Below, in pieces: positions 23,501-35,577 of a stretch of DNA of 64,000 nt. Source of the stretch: Girardinichthys multiradiatus (taxonomy: Eukaryota; Chordata; Actinopteri; Cyprinodontiformes; Goodeidae); contig NC_061816.1 in assembly GCF_021462225.1 (NCBI RefSeq), positions 12,363,390 through 12,427,389 on the forward strand. The letters run 5' to 3'. Both the position numbers and the translations under genes were made by a program. Numbering within the stretch: the first letter of the stretch is position 1; each line of letters starts with the position of its first letter. Under the pieces are notes generated by a model that made no database searches, was not told the origin of the DNA, and worked only from the letters and a program-made list of their open reading frames with translations.

Positions 23501-26049
23501 CAGAGATGTATTGAATTTACATGACTGAAGATTTTGTCAGCTGATGTCCTCAAACAGAATCAGGATTCTCTTAAAAAGGAAAAATCGTGGTGGTTAACTC
23601 CATTATTCCTAAAATTAAATAAAAAAGTTGAAGTTATTTTGATTTCATGGTTGTAGAATTATCAAAATATTGTGAAACGTGTGAGTGTTTTTGTCCCACC
23701 CAACTTCAACTTTCGTTATGAAGTATTACTGTGGGTTTTCAACTGTGCTGTAACAGTTTAAAAGAAGAAAGAAAATCTTGTCTGCAAAATCTAAATGGTA
23801 ATACGGTGTAAAATGATTGAAGCTAAAACTAAATGGAACGGTTTTCACTTTTCTTTTCTGTTGATGAAACTATTTAAATATGATTAAATGCAGCTGTTTT
23901 GGGAATTCAGACATTCTAAAATACAGTGTATGCAAGCAAAAACAACAGGAGAGAATAAAATGGATGCTAGGCAATGGGATAACCCATGCGCCAGTTTGTA
24001 AATGACATCATAACCTGTATACTGTATTTCTCCTAACCTCATTAGACAATTTAAGATAAATGAATGGTAAATAGATCAAGTTGGGGCTGTGAACTTAGTT
24101 GAAAATGTTTAGGTGGTGAACTATGAACAAGAATCTGCTTGTTTTAACTTGACGGAACTGAGTTAAGATCTAGTTCTTGTTAAAGACAGACTGGCACACG
24201 GTTTGGTTTCTCTAGACCATAATACATTCCATACATTTCAGCCAGACCTGGATGTTTTCTATGTAAGCAAAAGTGTCTGTTTTAACCCTACTATATACTG
24301 TTTGCCACCTGACCAGCTTCCACCATGCATGTCGTCAAGATATGAAAATCTTGCCATTTTTAATCGCTGTTGTTCCATATTTTCTCCAGTCATTAATGAC
24401 CTTGTTCACTGTACCATGGTATATGCACATATAATAACGTCTTTGTACAATGTGATTGTTTTGATATGTTGTAACCTCTCTGCAAACTCCGGCATAAGGC
24501 TAAGGATGCAAATGAGCAAATGTCCTGACAATCCCAGCAATATCCTTTATAACTTATTTTAACAATGAAATGTAGAATTTGAGGGCAACTGTGTTCAATA
24601 TTTCTGACTAAAAGACAGTTTAAAAATGAGTAAAGCAAGCTTATATCTTGCTAGATTACTTGTTGTATTTTAACCTGTTTATAATCACACAGTTGTCTTA
24701 GATTTTGTAATTTTTTATTAACTACAGATGTTTTGTTTCTACAGTAGCCTGAAGTAGCCAAATCAATCACTTGTTAAAGAAAAAAACAATAAAAAATTTA
24801 AATAAATAAAAGAATGCTTCTTTATAACTATGTAAATCGAGCTTTAGGACATACTGACAACCTTTCTTCAAGTTATTTCTCCTTCTACAGTGATGCTTTA
24901 TTATGAAAATATTAACTGTTAACTGAAAACAGTTTTTTGCTTCCTAAATGTGGGGGGAGGAAGAGGAGGGGCTCGTCATGTTGGCTGACCTGTATGCCTA
25001 ACGAGGCGGTAAATCTGAAATGATGCCCGTTTAACACGGTGATGTATGTTAGAAGGACTCTGAAAGGCAGGGAGATGAAAGAGCAAAGAAAGTGAAAAGG
25101 CTTGACCTGCTATAGGACAGTGGTATAAAAACAAACATGAGGAAACATCTGTTATTTAAATTCATGCAAAGCTCCTAAATCCCAACTGTAGAATTGATTT
25201 ACCCAAACGACTCAGGAGTGACAGCCTGAAACCTTGACCTTACAGAGTGAAATGTACAGTGTGTCTCAAGGGATCCTGCTAACTCGCAAAGTAGCACAGA
25301 TGACTGGATCAATCTAAATCAATACCCACAATGAGGCTTCTTAAAGCCCTCTCATTTATTCAGTGCCTGCAGTCATCTAAAGCATGTACCATTATTCTCC
25401 ATACTCCCACTTGATTAATGCTGCATTTATTCCCCCATAACTGTCTAAATCAGTTGCTATTGTGTCTTGTGACGCATGCACCCGCCTGAGCACCTTGACT
25501 CAATAACCTTGGCTGTGTTTTAGTTAAAGTCATAGAGGCTGTAACGATGCTTAAAAGCCCATTAAGGTGATGGAGACCCTCCAGTACGAAGACGCTGACA
25601 TGTCGGGGTCAAGAATTGGAGCGGAGCACATAGGCGAGGTCATGTTTAAACAGGTCAAATGTACTTCACTTTTGAGATTTTTCTTCCAACTACAATAAAT
25701 AAGGACTTTACGCATTTTTCTTAGCCAATTTTCAAAATGGGAAAGACAGAAAAACATCCCTATAAATAAGGCAGTGAGTTGATCTTCATAATTCTGGAAG
25801 TGCATGAAAACAGCTACTCCTAAACTTAATCATACTTACAGTCAGTGCAATAATCAAAACATTTTAAACTATTTGAACTAAGACAAACTTGGCTGGATTA
25901 GAGCCTAAGTTTATCTCGCCACAACAAACAGTGAGAAGGATAGGAAGAGAGGTATGGGTCTCCATAGCAACATCATCTATATGCCAACTGGTTGTTTGGG
26001 GGGCATGTCAGTGGTCTTTCCTGACTTACCATCAGAAAACTCAACTGGG
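20563..26049. other. Non-coding stretch
   Basis: No gene is supported. Open frames up to 119 codons (24203-24562) have no motif, domain or splice context. Blocks at about 24940-25060 (G-rich, CpG-retaining) and 25380-25640 look denser in information than their surroundings and may be conserved non-coding sequence. Elsewhere I see AT-rich unique-looking DNA without element ends. Confidence 0.4.
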
Positions 26050-26475
26050 ACTTAAACTCATCTTAAGTTTGGTAGAGTATCTGTGATGATGTGGGCATAT
26101 TTCTTATTCAAACCTTGCTAGTTTGTCTGATGCTGTGAACTTTTTTAAATACTAAAACAATTAAAACAAAAATTGGTAGCCTCTGATGGAAACCTCAAAA
26201 TGGATCATCACTAGGCCTTTCAGGTGGCAAATGATCCAAAATATATCGCTAAACACAGAAATGAGGCACCAAAAATAGACATAAACTTCTTAATGGCCAG
26301 CTCAATGAAAGCTGAAGAATAGAGTGCATACGAAAGAACCCAGGATTCTGGACTATAGAAAGAGACTGTGGAAAAATTGTGAAAAACTCTGACAACCCAG
26401 GTCCGGAACAGGAAGCAGAGTTGTACTTTAACACATTTCTCTGCAGCTTCTGTACTGTTACCCACCCATAACCTT
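26050..26475 (+). pseudogene. Tc1-like transposase relic
   Basis: The plus strand carries a degraded central-to-C-terminal transposase. 'tctgtgatgatgtgggcat' corresponds to the SVMMWA motif. 'ggatcatcactaggcctttc' precedes 'aaatgatccaaaatatatcg', the second-aspartate region. 'gagtgcatacgaaagaaccc' lies after the Glu region. Numerous indels and stops are present. The SPDLNPIE box itself is not readable. Inverted repeats are not seen. It belongs to a different Tc1 lineage from the other copies here. Confidence 0.55.
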
Positions 26476-27332
26476 TTTACGACAGTGTATTGTCCACACC
26501 CAAAATCAATTACCGTAGATTAAAAACTAATCTAAAAGGATCAAATTTCACAAATTGATTTTATTGCTCATAGTGTTACTTCCTCATTGCGTTTTGCATT
26601 AGACAATGTAGCCCACTTGAAAAAGAAAGTAATTATTGATAGCAGGCTGGCTCCCTTTTTTAATTCAGAATTGTGTATTTTAAAGCACAACGCCAACAAA
26701 TCGGAGCAAAAATTGTGATCTACACATCTATCAGAGTCCTACTTAATCTGGAAAAATAGTCTGCTGTTGCATAAAAAGAAACTTTGCCAAATTAAAACAG
26801 TGCATGTTTCCTTATACCTCTGTTGAGCTGCCCATTCCCTCAGTAGTAATGACTTCAATGGATTCTTTTTAAATAAAATTCCTTCTAACAAAAATAAAAT
26901 CATTGGCATGCTCCCAAACATGATTACTTCATCTTCACTAAATGAGACAGCATTGGAGGTAACGGTAGAATCCGATCTGTGTTTGGGCTGCTTGATCCAT
27001 CTGAGCTTTCTGAGTTATCCAAAATATAAGCTTAACTTAAGAAACCTTTGCTTGATCAAGATGACTTATTAAATTACAGATCTATATCCAATCTTCTGTT
27101 CTTATCAAAAGTTCTTGAGAAATTAGTTGCTATCATGTGTGTGAGGATTCACACAGCAATGATCAGTTTGAAGAGTTTCAGTCAGGCTTCAGAGCTCATC
27201 ATAGCACTGAAACAGCACTACTGAAAGTCACTAATTATATTCTTATGGCCTCAGATAATGGACTTGTTCTGTTAGATCTCAGTGCTGCATTTGATACAGT
27301 CAATCACAATATTCTCTTAGAAAGGCTGGAAC

Positions 27333-28129
27333 TGTCAGGATCTGGGTTGTATCTGTGTTTGTGTTTTGTGCTTGCTACATGTGTTCAGTGTTTTCAGACA
27401 GTGCTGGAGTTCTCAGGTGTGTTGGGTGACAGGTGCTACTTATTCTACTGATTACTTTGAGGATTACCTAAGCAGGAGGCGGCCAGCACTTCGATGCCAG
27501 AGTGTTTTGCCCATAGTGGTAACAAGCTCAAGCCAAACACAAGTCTATGCTATGTTCTTCGACCTGTAACTGGGTTTATGCTCCTTCGCAGGGCTAAGCA
27601 AACCTGAACCCAGGATTTATGTCACTGAATACCGACTACGTGTCCGGAGTTCTTTCTGGATGATCAAGACTATTTACGTTCTGAGGATTTCATCTCCTAT
27701 CTAGCATCTTTGTTTGGATTCGCATCTAGCTGGCAGTTTTCCTGCTACCTTCGCCTCCTGGACCAAGCCATAAGCGTACCATGTCCACCCTCCAACGTAA
27801 ACATCTGCACACCGAACTCATTCCTGTTTGCTCCGAGCTCACACTGAACAACACCTAAGAACGTTCTATAAACCTGGATCCTGAATGCCTCTTCCCCTGG
27901 CGACCTGACCACACCTATTTAGTAAGCTGTTCTCTTGACTGCATTAATTTATTGTTCTTAGTTCGAAATCATTCAGTTCCCTATTTTCACCAGTTCTCTT
28001 CCCTTCTTCCCATACAGTTGGAAAATCATCCGTTCCTGATTATCTTTGTCACAATAAACATCATTTACATATTCTGTTCTCCGGAGTGTTCTCTGTATGT
28101 TGGTCAGATCTATTGCAAACATAATGACA
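27333..28129 (+). mobile_element. Solo LTR inside the LINE
   Basis: This 797-bp segment starts TGTCAGGATCTGGG and ends CATAATGACA. It is flanked by a perfect 5-bp duplication GGAAC (27328-27332 and 28130-28134). It interrupts the LINE frame immediately after the motif A region. An AATAAA at 28053-28058, about 72 bp from the end, fits an LTR polyadenylation signal in plus orientation. No internal retroviral-type genes are present. Its TGTCAGG start and polyadenylation spacing resemble the minus-strand LTR at 19241, but the bodies do not obviously match. Confidence 0.87.
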
Positions 28130-28297
28130 GGAACATGCTGTAGGGATCCGGGGAACAGCGCTAGGCTGGTTTAAATCTTATTTGTCTGACAGGATCCAGT
28201 TTGTTCATGTAAATGATAAATCATCTTCAAACTCCAGTTAATTGTGGAGTACCACAGGGTTCAGTGCTTGGGTCCATTCTCTTTACTCTATATATTA

Positions 28298-29693
28298 CAG
28301 TACAGACCAAAGGTTTGGACACACCTTCTCATTCAAAGAGTTTTCTTTATTTTCATGACTATGAATATTGTAGCTTCACATTGAAGGCATCAAAACTATG
28401 AATTAACACATGTGGAATTAAATACTGAACAAAAAAGTGTGAAACAACTGAAAATATGTCTTATATTCTAGGTTCTTCAAAGTACCCACCTTTTGCTTTG
28501 ATTACTGCTCCGCACACTCTTGGCCTTCTGTTGATGAGCTTCAAGAGGTAGTCACCTGAAATGGTTTTCCAACAGTCTTGAAGGAGTTCCCAGAGATGCT
28601 TAGCACTTGTTGGCCCATTTGCCTTCACTCTGCGGTCCAGCTCACCCCAAACCATCGCGATTGGGTTCAGGTCCGGTGACTGTGGAGGCCAGGTCATCTG
28701 GCACAGCACCCCATCACTCTCCTTCTTGGTCAAATAGCCCTTACACAGCCTGGAGGTGTGTTTGGGGTCATTGACCTGTTGAAAAATAAATGATGGTCCA
28801 ACTAAACGCAAACCGGATGGAATAGCATGCCGCTGCAAGATGCTGTGGTAGCCATGCTGGTTCAGTATGCCTTCAATTTTGAATAAATCCCCAACAGTGT
28901 CACCAGCAAAGCAACCCCACACCATCACACCACCTCCTCCATGCTTCACGGTGGGAACCAGGCATGTAGAGTCCATCCGTTCACCTCTTCTGCGCCGCAC
29001 AAAGACACGGTGGTTGGAACCAAAGATCTCAAACTTGGACTCATCAGATCAAAGCACAGATTTCCACTGGTCTAATGTCCATTCCTTGTGTTATTTAGCC
29101 CAAACAAGTCTCTTCTGCTTGTTGCCTGTCCTCAGCAGTGGTTTCCTAGCAGCTATTTTACCATGAAGGCCCGATTCACACAGTCTCCTCTTAACAGTTG
29201 TTCTAGAGATGTGTCTGCTGCTAGAACTCTGTGTGACATTGACCTGTTCTCTAATCTGAGCTGCTAACCTTCGATTTCTGAGGCTGGTTACTCGATTGAA
29301 CTTATCGTCCGCAGCAGAGGTGGCTCTTGGTCTTCCTTTACTGGGGCGGTCCTCATGTGAGCCAGTTTCTTTGTAGCACTTGATGATTGATGGTTAAAGT
29401 AATGATGGCCACTCGTTTTTCTTTACTTAGCTGCTTTTTTCTTGCCATAATACAAATTCTAACAGTCTATTCAGTAGGACTATCAGCTGTGTACTATATC
29501 CACCTCCTGCACAACACAACCGATGGTCCCAACCCAATTTATAAGGCTTAAAATCCCTCTTATTAAACCTGACAGGGCACACCTGTGAAGTGAAAACCAT
29601 TTCAGGTGACTACCTCTTGAGACTCATCAACAAAATGCCAAGAATGTGTGAAGCAGTAATCAAAGCAAAAGGTGGCTACTTTGAAGAACCTAG
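28298..29693 (-). mobile_element. DD38E-type Tc1-relative (Intruder-like), copy 2
   Basis: The left terminal repeat CAGTACAGACCAAAGGTTTG follows TA at 28296-28297 inside the LINE. The right terminal repeat is missing. The element keeps a self-complementary stretch (29585-29693) that mirrors its own C-terminal coding end (28461-28570) in the opposite direction. It then passes directly into LINE sequence at about 29694. A deletion therefore removed the last part of the right end together with LINE coding sequence. This copy retains the 5' untranslated region that copy 1 has lost. Confidence 0.88.
28461..29458 (-). pseudogene. DD38E-type transposase pseudogene, copy 2
   Basis: The start at 29458 reads MARKKQLSKEKRVAIITL, followed immediately by a deletion of roughly 70 bp that removes most of the first helix-turn-helix. 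A Trp-to-stop change (TGA) precedes the first catalytic aspartate in the SDES motif near 29041. From about 29000 to 28461 the frame is open. The second catalytic Asp is replaced by Val (QQVNDPKHTS) and the catalytic Glu by Ala (SPDLNPIAMVW). The spacing between these two positions is 38 residues, which places the family with DD38E Tc1 relatives rather than DD34E. Several independent lesions make it dead. Confidence 0.9.
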
Positions 29694-30795
29694 AAAATAA
29701 ATGTGCCTCTGCTAATAAAGTAATAAACCTTGGAGTTATTTTTCACAAGGACATGACATTTAAATTCCATAACAAACAGGTTTCTAGGATTTCCTTCTTT
29801 CACCTCTGGTATATTTCCAGAATTAGAAATATCTTGTCCAGGGGTGATGCTGAAATACTAGTCCATGCATTTGTTACTTTAAGGCTGGACTATTGTAATT
29901 CGTTACTATCAGGATGTTCACAAAATGCAGTTAAAAGCCTTCAGCTGATTCAAAATGCTGCAGCGAGAGTTCTGATGAAAATTAAAAGAGAGATAATATT
30001 TATCCTATTTTAGCTTTCCTTCATTGGCTCCCTGTTAAATCCAGAATAGAATTTAAAATTCACCTCCTCACATATAAAGCCCTTAATGATCTAGCTCCAT
30101 CATACATCAGAGATCTGATTGTTCCATATGTTCCTAACAGGGCACTTCGTTCTCAGACTGCAGGTGTACTGGTGGTTCCTAGAGTCTTTAGAAGTAGAAT
30201 GGGAGGCAGATCCTTTAGTTATCAGGCTCCTCTCCTGTGGAACCAGCTCCCAGTTTTAGTCCGTGAGGCAGACACCCTGTCTACTTTTAAAACTAGGCTT
30301 GGGCATGGTTGTGGCACAGGAGTAAAGCGTGCAACCCATATATCTGTGTTCTTTTTGTAGGTATGCGATGTTCTCTCAAACCCCCAAACGGTCATTGCAG
30401 ATAGCTGCTCACACTGAGCCAGGCTCTGTTGGAGGTTTCTGCCTGTTAAAGGAGAGTTTTCCTTTCCTACTGTTGCTACATGCATACTTAGTATGAGGGA
30501 TTGCTGCAAAGTAAACTACACAATGCAAGTGACTGTCCACTGTTGCTGCATGCTCGTCCAGGAGGAGTGAATGATGCAAGTCACTGACTAGATGCAATCT
30601 GTTAGGTTTTCTTAGGGGGAAAACGTTTTAACCCAACTGAAGAAAACTGAATGTGACTGCATTGTTTGATTACTAGGATCAATATGGTATGATTGTAATT
30701 GACTTGGAATCTGTCTGATTGAAATGATTTTTTGGAAAGTGTCTTGATATGCCAAGTGTTGTGAATTGGCTCTATATAAACTGAATCTGATCTGC

Positions 30796-33700
30796 GAATG
30801 TACAAAATATTAACTGTATTGGTTCCAATTAGTGTGGTACCAATGAATTTTAAGTACTAAATAGATTCTGTAAAACAAAAAAAACTAGATTTTTCTACAT
30901 TGTGCTACTGCACTACACCCCCCCCAAAACCACAAACTGTACAATTTACAGTGGATGAAAGCTCTGTTTCTTTAGTTGCAATGCAAACAACTCCTTGCAA
31001 CATTCCTTTTATCTCTGCTGTAGTGTTTCGTGACCTCAGTTGTACAAAAAGCTTGTTCTCCTCTGTTGGGTTCTGTGCTAAATTTAACTTTGAGTCATAA
31101 TTGCAGCAAACACTCGCAGACAAATATTGGGCATTATTATCTCTCTCAGTGTGTGACAAAACAGACACATAATTACTATCAACTGTTTTAGAAAACAACT
31201 CACTTGAATTCCCTTGAATTGCATTACATTAAGTTTTACCCGCTTTTGAAGTTGCATGTGTAACTGATGAATACCCCTTGCTGCTCAAAACAGATTTAAT
31301 GTTGCTACAGATGTCAACAACAGAGAAGAAACAAGATGTGGCAATAAATAGATGAAAGGCTGCAGAAAAATCCCAGTGAAAGGTTATGTAGGCAAGGTCA
31401 AAGTGAATACTACAACTGCACACTAAATCCAAGATTACATTTCCTCATACCACTGTGTTCAGTCAGTCACTGAAAGATGCACAACCTACTTTACTCTTTC
31501 ACATTGTGTCATGGATATGTTAGTGATGATTTGCTTGTCTTTTGATAGAACTTCCTCAATTTAGGTCAAACGGGTGCATGCATCCTGACATCACTACAAA
31601 CAAACATCTACACATCTGGATTAATGCACACAGTTTATGAGCTCACACAAGTAGACTCTCAGCTAAATCCCACATGACACAAATATATCTGACAGGCAGA
31701 TTTCACAGTCTTCACAAGACTCTCTGAAGACTAAAACGCTACATGAAGACTTTAGCTGCTGCTGAATTTTAGCACCAAAAGTAAAAACACAAATAGCACA
31801 CAGTTATTTCCAGGCAACAAAATGTGCAGGTAAAGCATAAACCACCTTCCACAACAGGGTTTTAATACAGCAATAGCACCATAGTGCATATGCATTCAAA
31901 CATATATGTACAGTATACAAAGACAAGATGCACAGGCTGTATACAGTGAAGCTCGTTTCCTTTATGCAGGCTGACACACTTGTTTCATTGCTTCAGCCTG
32001 TGGCTGCATTACACTGCTGGGAAAAAAGGGGGCTCTCCATGGCAACAGCTTGTGCAGTTTGTAGGTTGTAACACATCTTCCAGCATCATCCAACAAGATG
32101 GATACTGCAATGTATGCCCTCATCTGGCATTCAAGACCTCAGGCACCACTCAAAAAACAAAAAATTATTTCCAAAATGGGGTTAAGTCTAATTCAAAAGG
32201 ACTAAAAAGTTAATAACAATGTAATGAAAGCTTTCAATGATCAGATATAAAACATCATTTATCTTTCTTTTCAATTTAATTTTCCAGTAGAGCAGCATTA
32301 AGATGTTCAGCTTATTCCACTAGACATCAGAGCTTATTTCTGCTTTATTGAGAAGTATTCAGTTGCAAAAGTTATTCACAGCTCATTGTTTTAAGTTCTC
32401 ACTACTCAGTCCTTTTCTGGTTTTTCAAAGTCTTTGTTCTAATTCCCAAATTGTTAAACCTTGACTAACTTTAACCATGTGTAGCTTGAACCAACCTTGG
32501 GATTTTGACCTTTGATCTCCAAAGGCTTCTTGTTCTGCTTCTTCCTTCAACTGGCCAGCTGGATTTTATGATTTAGAGTAATGAAATATTAAGTTAGATT
32601 TCCTTAAAATAATAATCTGTTTTTTCTAAAAAAAAATGCTTCTCTGACCATTATAATTGTTGTTTGTGACTATTGATAATTGCCTATAATTTACTCAAGT
32701 TGTTTGTCTTAGGCACTTTAAGGGAAGTCTTAATTTGGTAGCGTAACATGTCCTTCCTCGGCAAACCTTTACCAAAGACACACACCAAAATCCACTTCTG
32801 ATTGGCTGGTAGGTACATCGTGATGGTTACTCTCCCGGAAGTATCTGTGACCAAAAAGCTGTGCTGTGTTGAAGAGACACAGACAGGACCAAACTGTCAG
32901 GAAAGCTTCTGTCCATCAAAGAAACTGGATCTGACCCAGTCACAAGATCCGACTAGCCTTTGCATAATGCAACTGAATTAAATATCTGTTTGCACCATAG
33001 CTTAAGTCCATTCTTGAGACAAGAACATAAACAACCATCGGCTACTTTTTCTGATTGTTTTGTGAAAAGAGGATTTAAAATGCTTTTATGTTACACCAAA
33101 TTATAAAATCAATACTAGCCCCTGAATCTCTGCTCTGTATAGGTTGTTCAAATGATGATCAAATGCATTGAATTGATCTTTTAGCTAAGCACGAAATCGG
33201 AAGGTATGAATCAGATACAGCATTAACATCAGTGTTGGGGCCATATTTTCTTCTACAGTTTATTCTGTGAACAACACATAGGGGCCTATAAAAAATCTTT
33301 ACATATGACAAGGTTAAAATCTCCAAGAAAATCTACATTTGCTTGTTTTACATGCACCAGGCTAAAACCATCTAACAAGAAGCTTTTCCACTTCTTCAAT
33401 ATCAAAACTGATTTGGTTGAATTCTCTTAATTATCAAAAAACTATTAGGAGAGGACTTCCAAGTCTTTATTTGTTATATAATCATGGAGAAGACAAGGTA
33501 AAGACAGCTATACAACGGAAAATGTAAATGGGGCTTATGGAAAAAGAAGTATGAAATATGGCAAAAAGGGATGGCAGCAGGATAGATGCCACAAGCAGGA
33601 ACAGATGGCAGGAAAGGGAAGAGTCGGACAGTGAGTGAGAGAACAGTCAGAGAGAAGGGGAGAAAAATGTGGATCAGACTGAGAAAAGAGCCCCAATTTC

Positions 33701-34005
33701 ACTTTTGGGAATACAGTAAGTAGGGCAGGCAAAACCTAACTTCCAAAAAAATGGGACCCGAAAATAACCCAAAGGAGAGCAAACCACTTGCCTGGAAGAT
33801 ATTCTGGATGGTCACTGAAAGCAGTACCAGCTCTACTGCTTTGAATAACAGTCCTCTTTAGGTTTTGCAATGAAAATGACCATCAAAAGGGGCCTGAAAA
33901 CGTAATGGTAATCATTCAACAATGATAAACAGGGGCTTCCTGATGCAAATCAGGCCTCCTAGAGAATATTCATCCATATGCATGTAAAGGTGGGGCTTTG
34001 ATATT
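30796..34005. other. Non-coding stretch
   Basis: No gene, RNA or repeat terminus is seen. A purine-rich tract lies at about 33538-33690. An 8-C run is at 30918-30925. Open frames of up to 97 codons lack motifs. Confidence 0.4.
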
Positions 34006-34007
34006 TA

Positions 34008-35575
34008 CAGGTCCTTCTCAAATAATTAGCATATTGTGATAAAGTTCATTATTTTCTATAATGTCATGATGAAAATTTAACATTCATATATTTTAGATTC
34101 ATTGCACACTAACTGAAATATTTCAGGTCTTTTATTGTCTTAATACGGATGATTTTGGCATACAGCTCATGAAAACCCAAAATTCCTATCTCACAAAATT
34201 AGCATATTTCATCCGACCAATAAAAGAAAAGTGTTTTTAATACAAAAAACGTCAACCTTCAAATAATCATGTACAGTTATGCACTCAATACTTGGTCGGG
34301 AATCCTTTGGCAGAAATGACTGCTTCAATGCGGCGTGGCATGGAGGCAATCAGCCTGTGGCACTGCTGAGGTCTTATGGAGGCCCAGGATGCTTTGATAG
34401 CGGCCTTTAGCTCATCCAGAGTGTTGGGTCTTGAGTCTCTCAACTATCTCTTCACAATATCCCACAGATTCTCTATGGGGTTCAGGTCAGGAGAGTTGGC
34501 AGGCCAATTGAGCACAGTGATACCATGGTCAATAAACCATTTACCAGTGGTTTTGGCACTGTGAGCAGGTGCCAGGTCGTGCTGAAAAATGAAATCTTCA
34601 TCTCCATATAGCTTTTCAGCAGATGGAAGCATGAAGTGCTCCAAAATCTCCTGATAGCTAGCTGCATTGACCCTGCCCTTGATAAAACACAGTGGACCAA
34701 CACCAGCAGCTGACACGGCACCCCAGACCATCACTGACTGTGGGTACTTGACACTGGACTTCTGGCATTTTGGCATTTCCTTCTCCCCAGTCTTCCTCCA
34801 GACTCTGGCACCTTGATTTCCGAATGACTTGCAGAATTTGCTTTCATCCGAAAAAAGTACTTTGGACCACCGAGCAACAGTCCAGTGCTGCTTCTCTGTA
34901 GCCCAGGTCTGGGTAATGCGGCACCTGTAGCCCATTTCCTGCACACGCCTGTGCATGGTGGCTCTGGATGTTTCTACTCCAGACTCAGTCCACTGCTTCC
35001 GCAGGTCCCCCAAGGTCTGGAATCGGCCCTTCTCCACAATCTTCCTCAGGGTCCGGTCACCTCTTCTCGTTGTGCAGCGTTTTCTGCCACACTTTTTCCT
35101 TCCCACAGACTTCCCACTGAGGTGCCTTGATACAGCACTCTGGGAACAGCCTATTTGTTCAGAAATTTCTTTCTGTGTCTTACCCTCTTGCTTGAGGGTG
35201 TCAATAGTGGCCTTCTGGACAGCAGTCAGGTCGGCAGTCTTACCCATGATTGGGGTTTTGAGTGATGAACCAGGCTGGGAGTTTTAAAGGCCTCAGGAAT
35301 CTTTTGCAGGTGTTTAGAGTTAACTCGTTGATTCAGATGATTAGGTTCATAGCTCGTTTAGAGACCCTTTTAATGATATGCTAATTTTGTGAGATAGGAA
35401 TTTTGGGTTTTCATGAGCTGTATGCCAAAATCATCCGTATTAAGACAATAAAAGACCTGAAATATTTCAGTTAGTGTGCAATGAATCTAAAATATATGAA
35501 TGTTAAATTTTCATCATTACATTATGGAAAATAATGAACTTTATCACAATATGCTAATGTTTTGAGAAGGACCTG
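34008..35575 (-). mobile_element. Tc1-like element with 200-bp inverted repeats, copy A
   Basis: It is flanked by TA (34006-34007 and 35576-35577). Inverted repeats of about 200 bp span 34008-34207 and 35376-35575, starting CAGGTCCTTCTCAAATAATT and ending GTTTTGAGAAGGACCTG. They carry an internal 'aattagcatat' motif near both the outer and inner edge, consistent with paired transposase binding sites in each repeat. The repeats differ at only a few positions, so the copy is fairly young. A second member sits at 52919-54510. Confidence 0.95.
34285..35247 (-). pseudogene. Tc1-like transposase, copy A, nearly intact
   Basis: The frame opens MGKTADLTAVQK with a helix-turn-helix (KTQKEISEQIGCSQSAVSRH, about residues 19-38) and a basic GRKRC linker. 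It runs 267 codons to a premature stop at 34444. The catalytic triad is present: Asp134 in LFSDESKF, Asp224 in FQHDLAPAHS and Glu259 in NSPDLNPIEN, with DD34E spacing. The stop (AGATAG against AGAACG in copy B) removes about 50 C-terminal residues, which otherwise continue to a natural stop at 34285. A 42-bp in-frame deletion removes 14 residues found in copy B just before the WATEK motif. It is therefore probably inactive despite an intact triad. Confidence 0.9.
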
Positions 35576-35577
35576 TA

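Larger units (their letters stand above)
27000..30340 (+). pseudogene. LINE reverse-transcriptase pseudogene
   Basis: Recognisable blocks in order are: NYRSISNL and [10 protein letters not shown] (27075-27130), [18 protein letters not shown] (about 27175-27230), motif [16 protein letters not shown] (about 27268-27315), motif B NCGVPQGSVLGSILF (28239-28285), then after the transposon the thumb/C-terminal part with NLGVIFHKDMTFKFH, RLDYCNSLLSGCS, LIQNAAARVL (29725-29985) and GGRSFSYQAPLLWNQLP (about 30200-30255). The catalytic YADD-type box and its surroundings are missing. Frameshifts and stops occur near 27140 and 30013. It resembles CR1/L2-group proteins and cannot be active. Confidence 0.85.
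26940..30795 (+). mobile_element. L2-type LINE, broken by two later insertions
   Basis: This is a 5'-truncated non-LTR retrotransposon. Reverse-transcriptase coding begins near 27000 and continues to about 30340. The 3' untranslated part ends with a 'gaattggctctatataaact' motif and a short GAATCT tail near 30790. A solo LTR (27333-28129) and a DD38E-type transposon (28298-29693) interrupt it. Removing the LTR with one copy of its duplication restores continuous LINE sequence. Across the DD38E element, by contrast, roughly 0.5 kb of reverse-transcriptase coding sequence is missing. Confidence 0.85.

Noticed and set aside
24203..24562. 119-codon plus-strand open frame as a gene
   Set aside because: No domain or motif, no splice context, and low-complexity hydrophobic content; the length is expected by chance in 64 kb.
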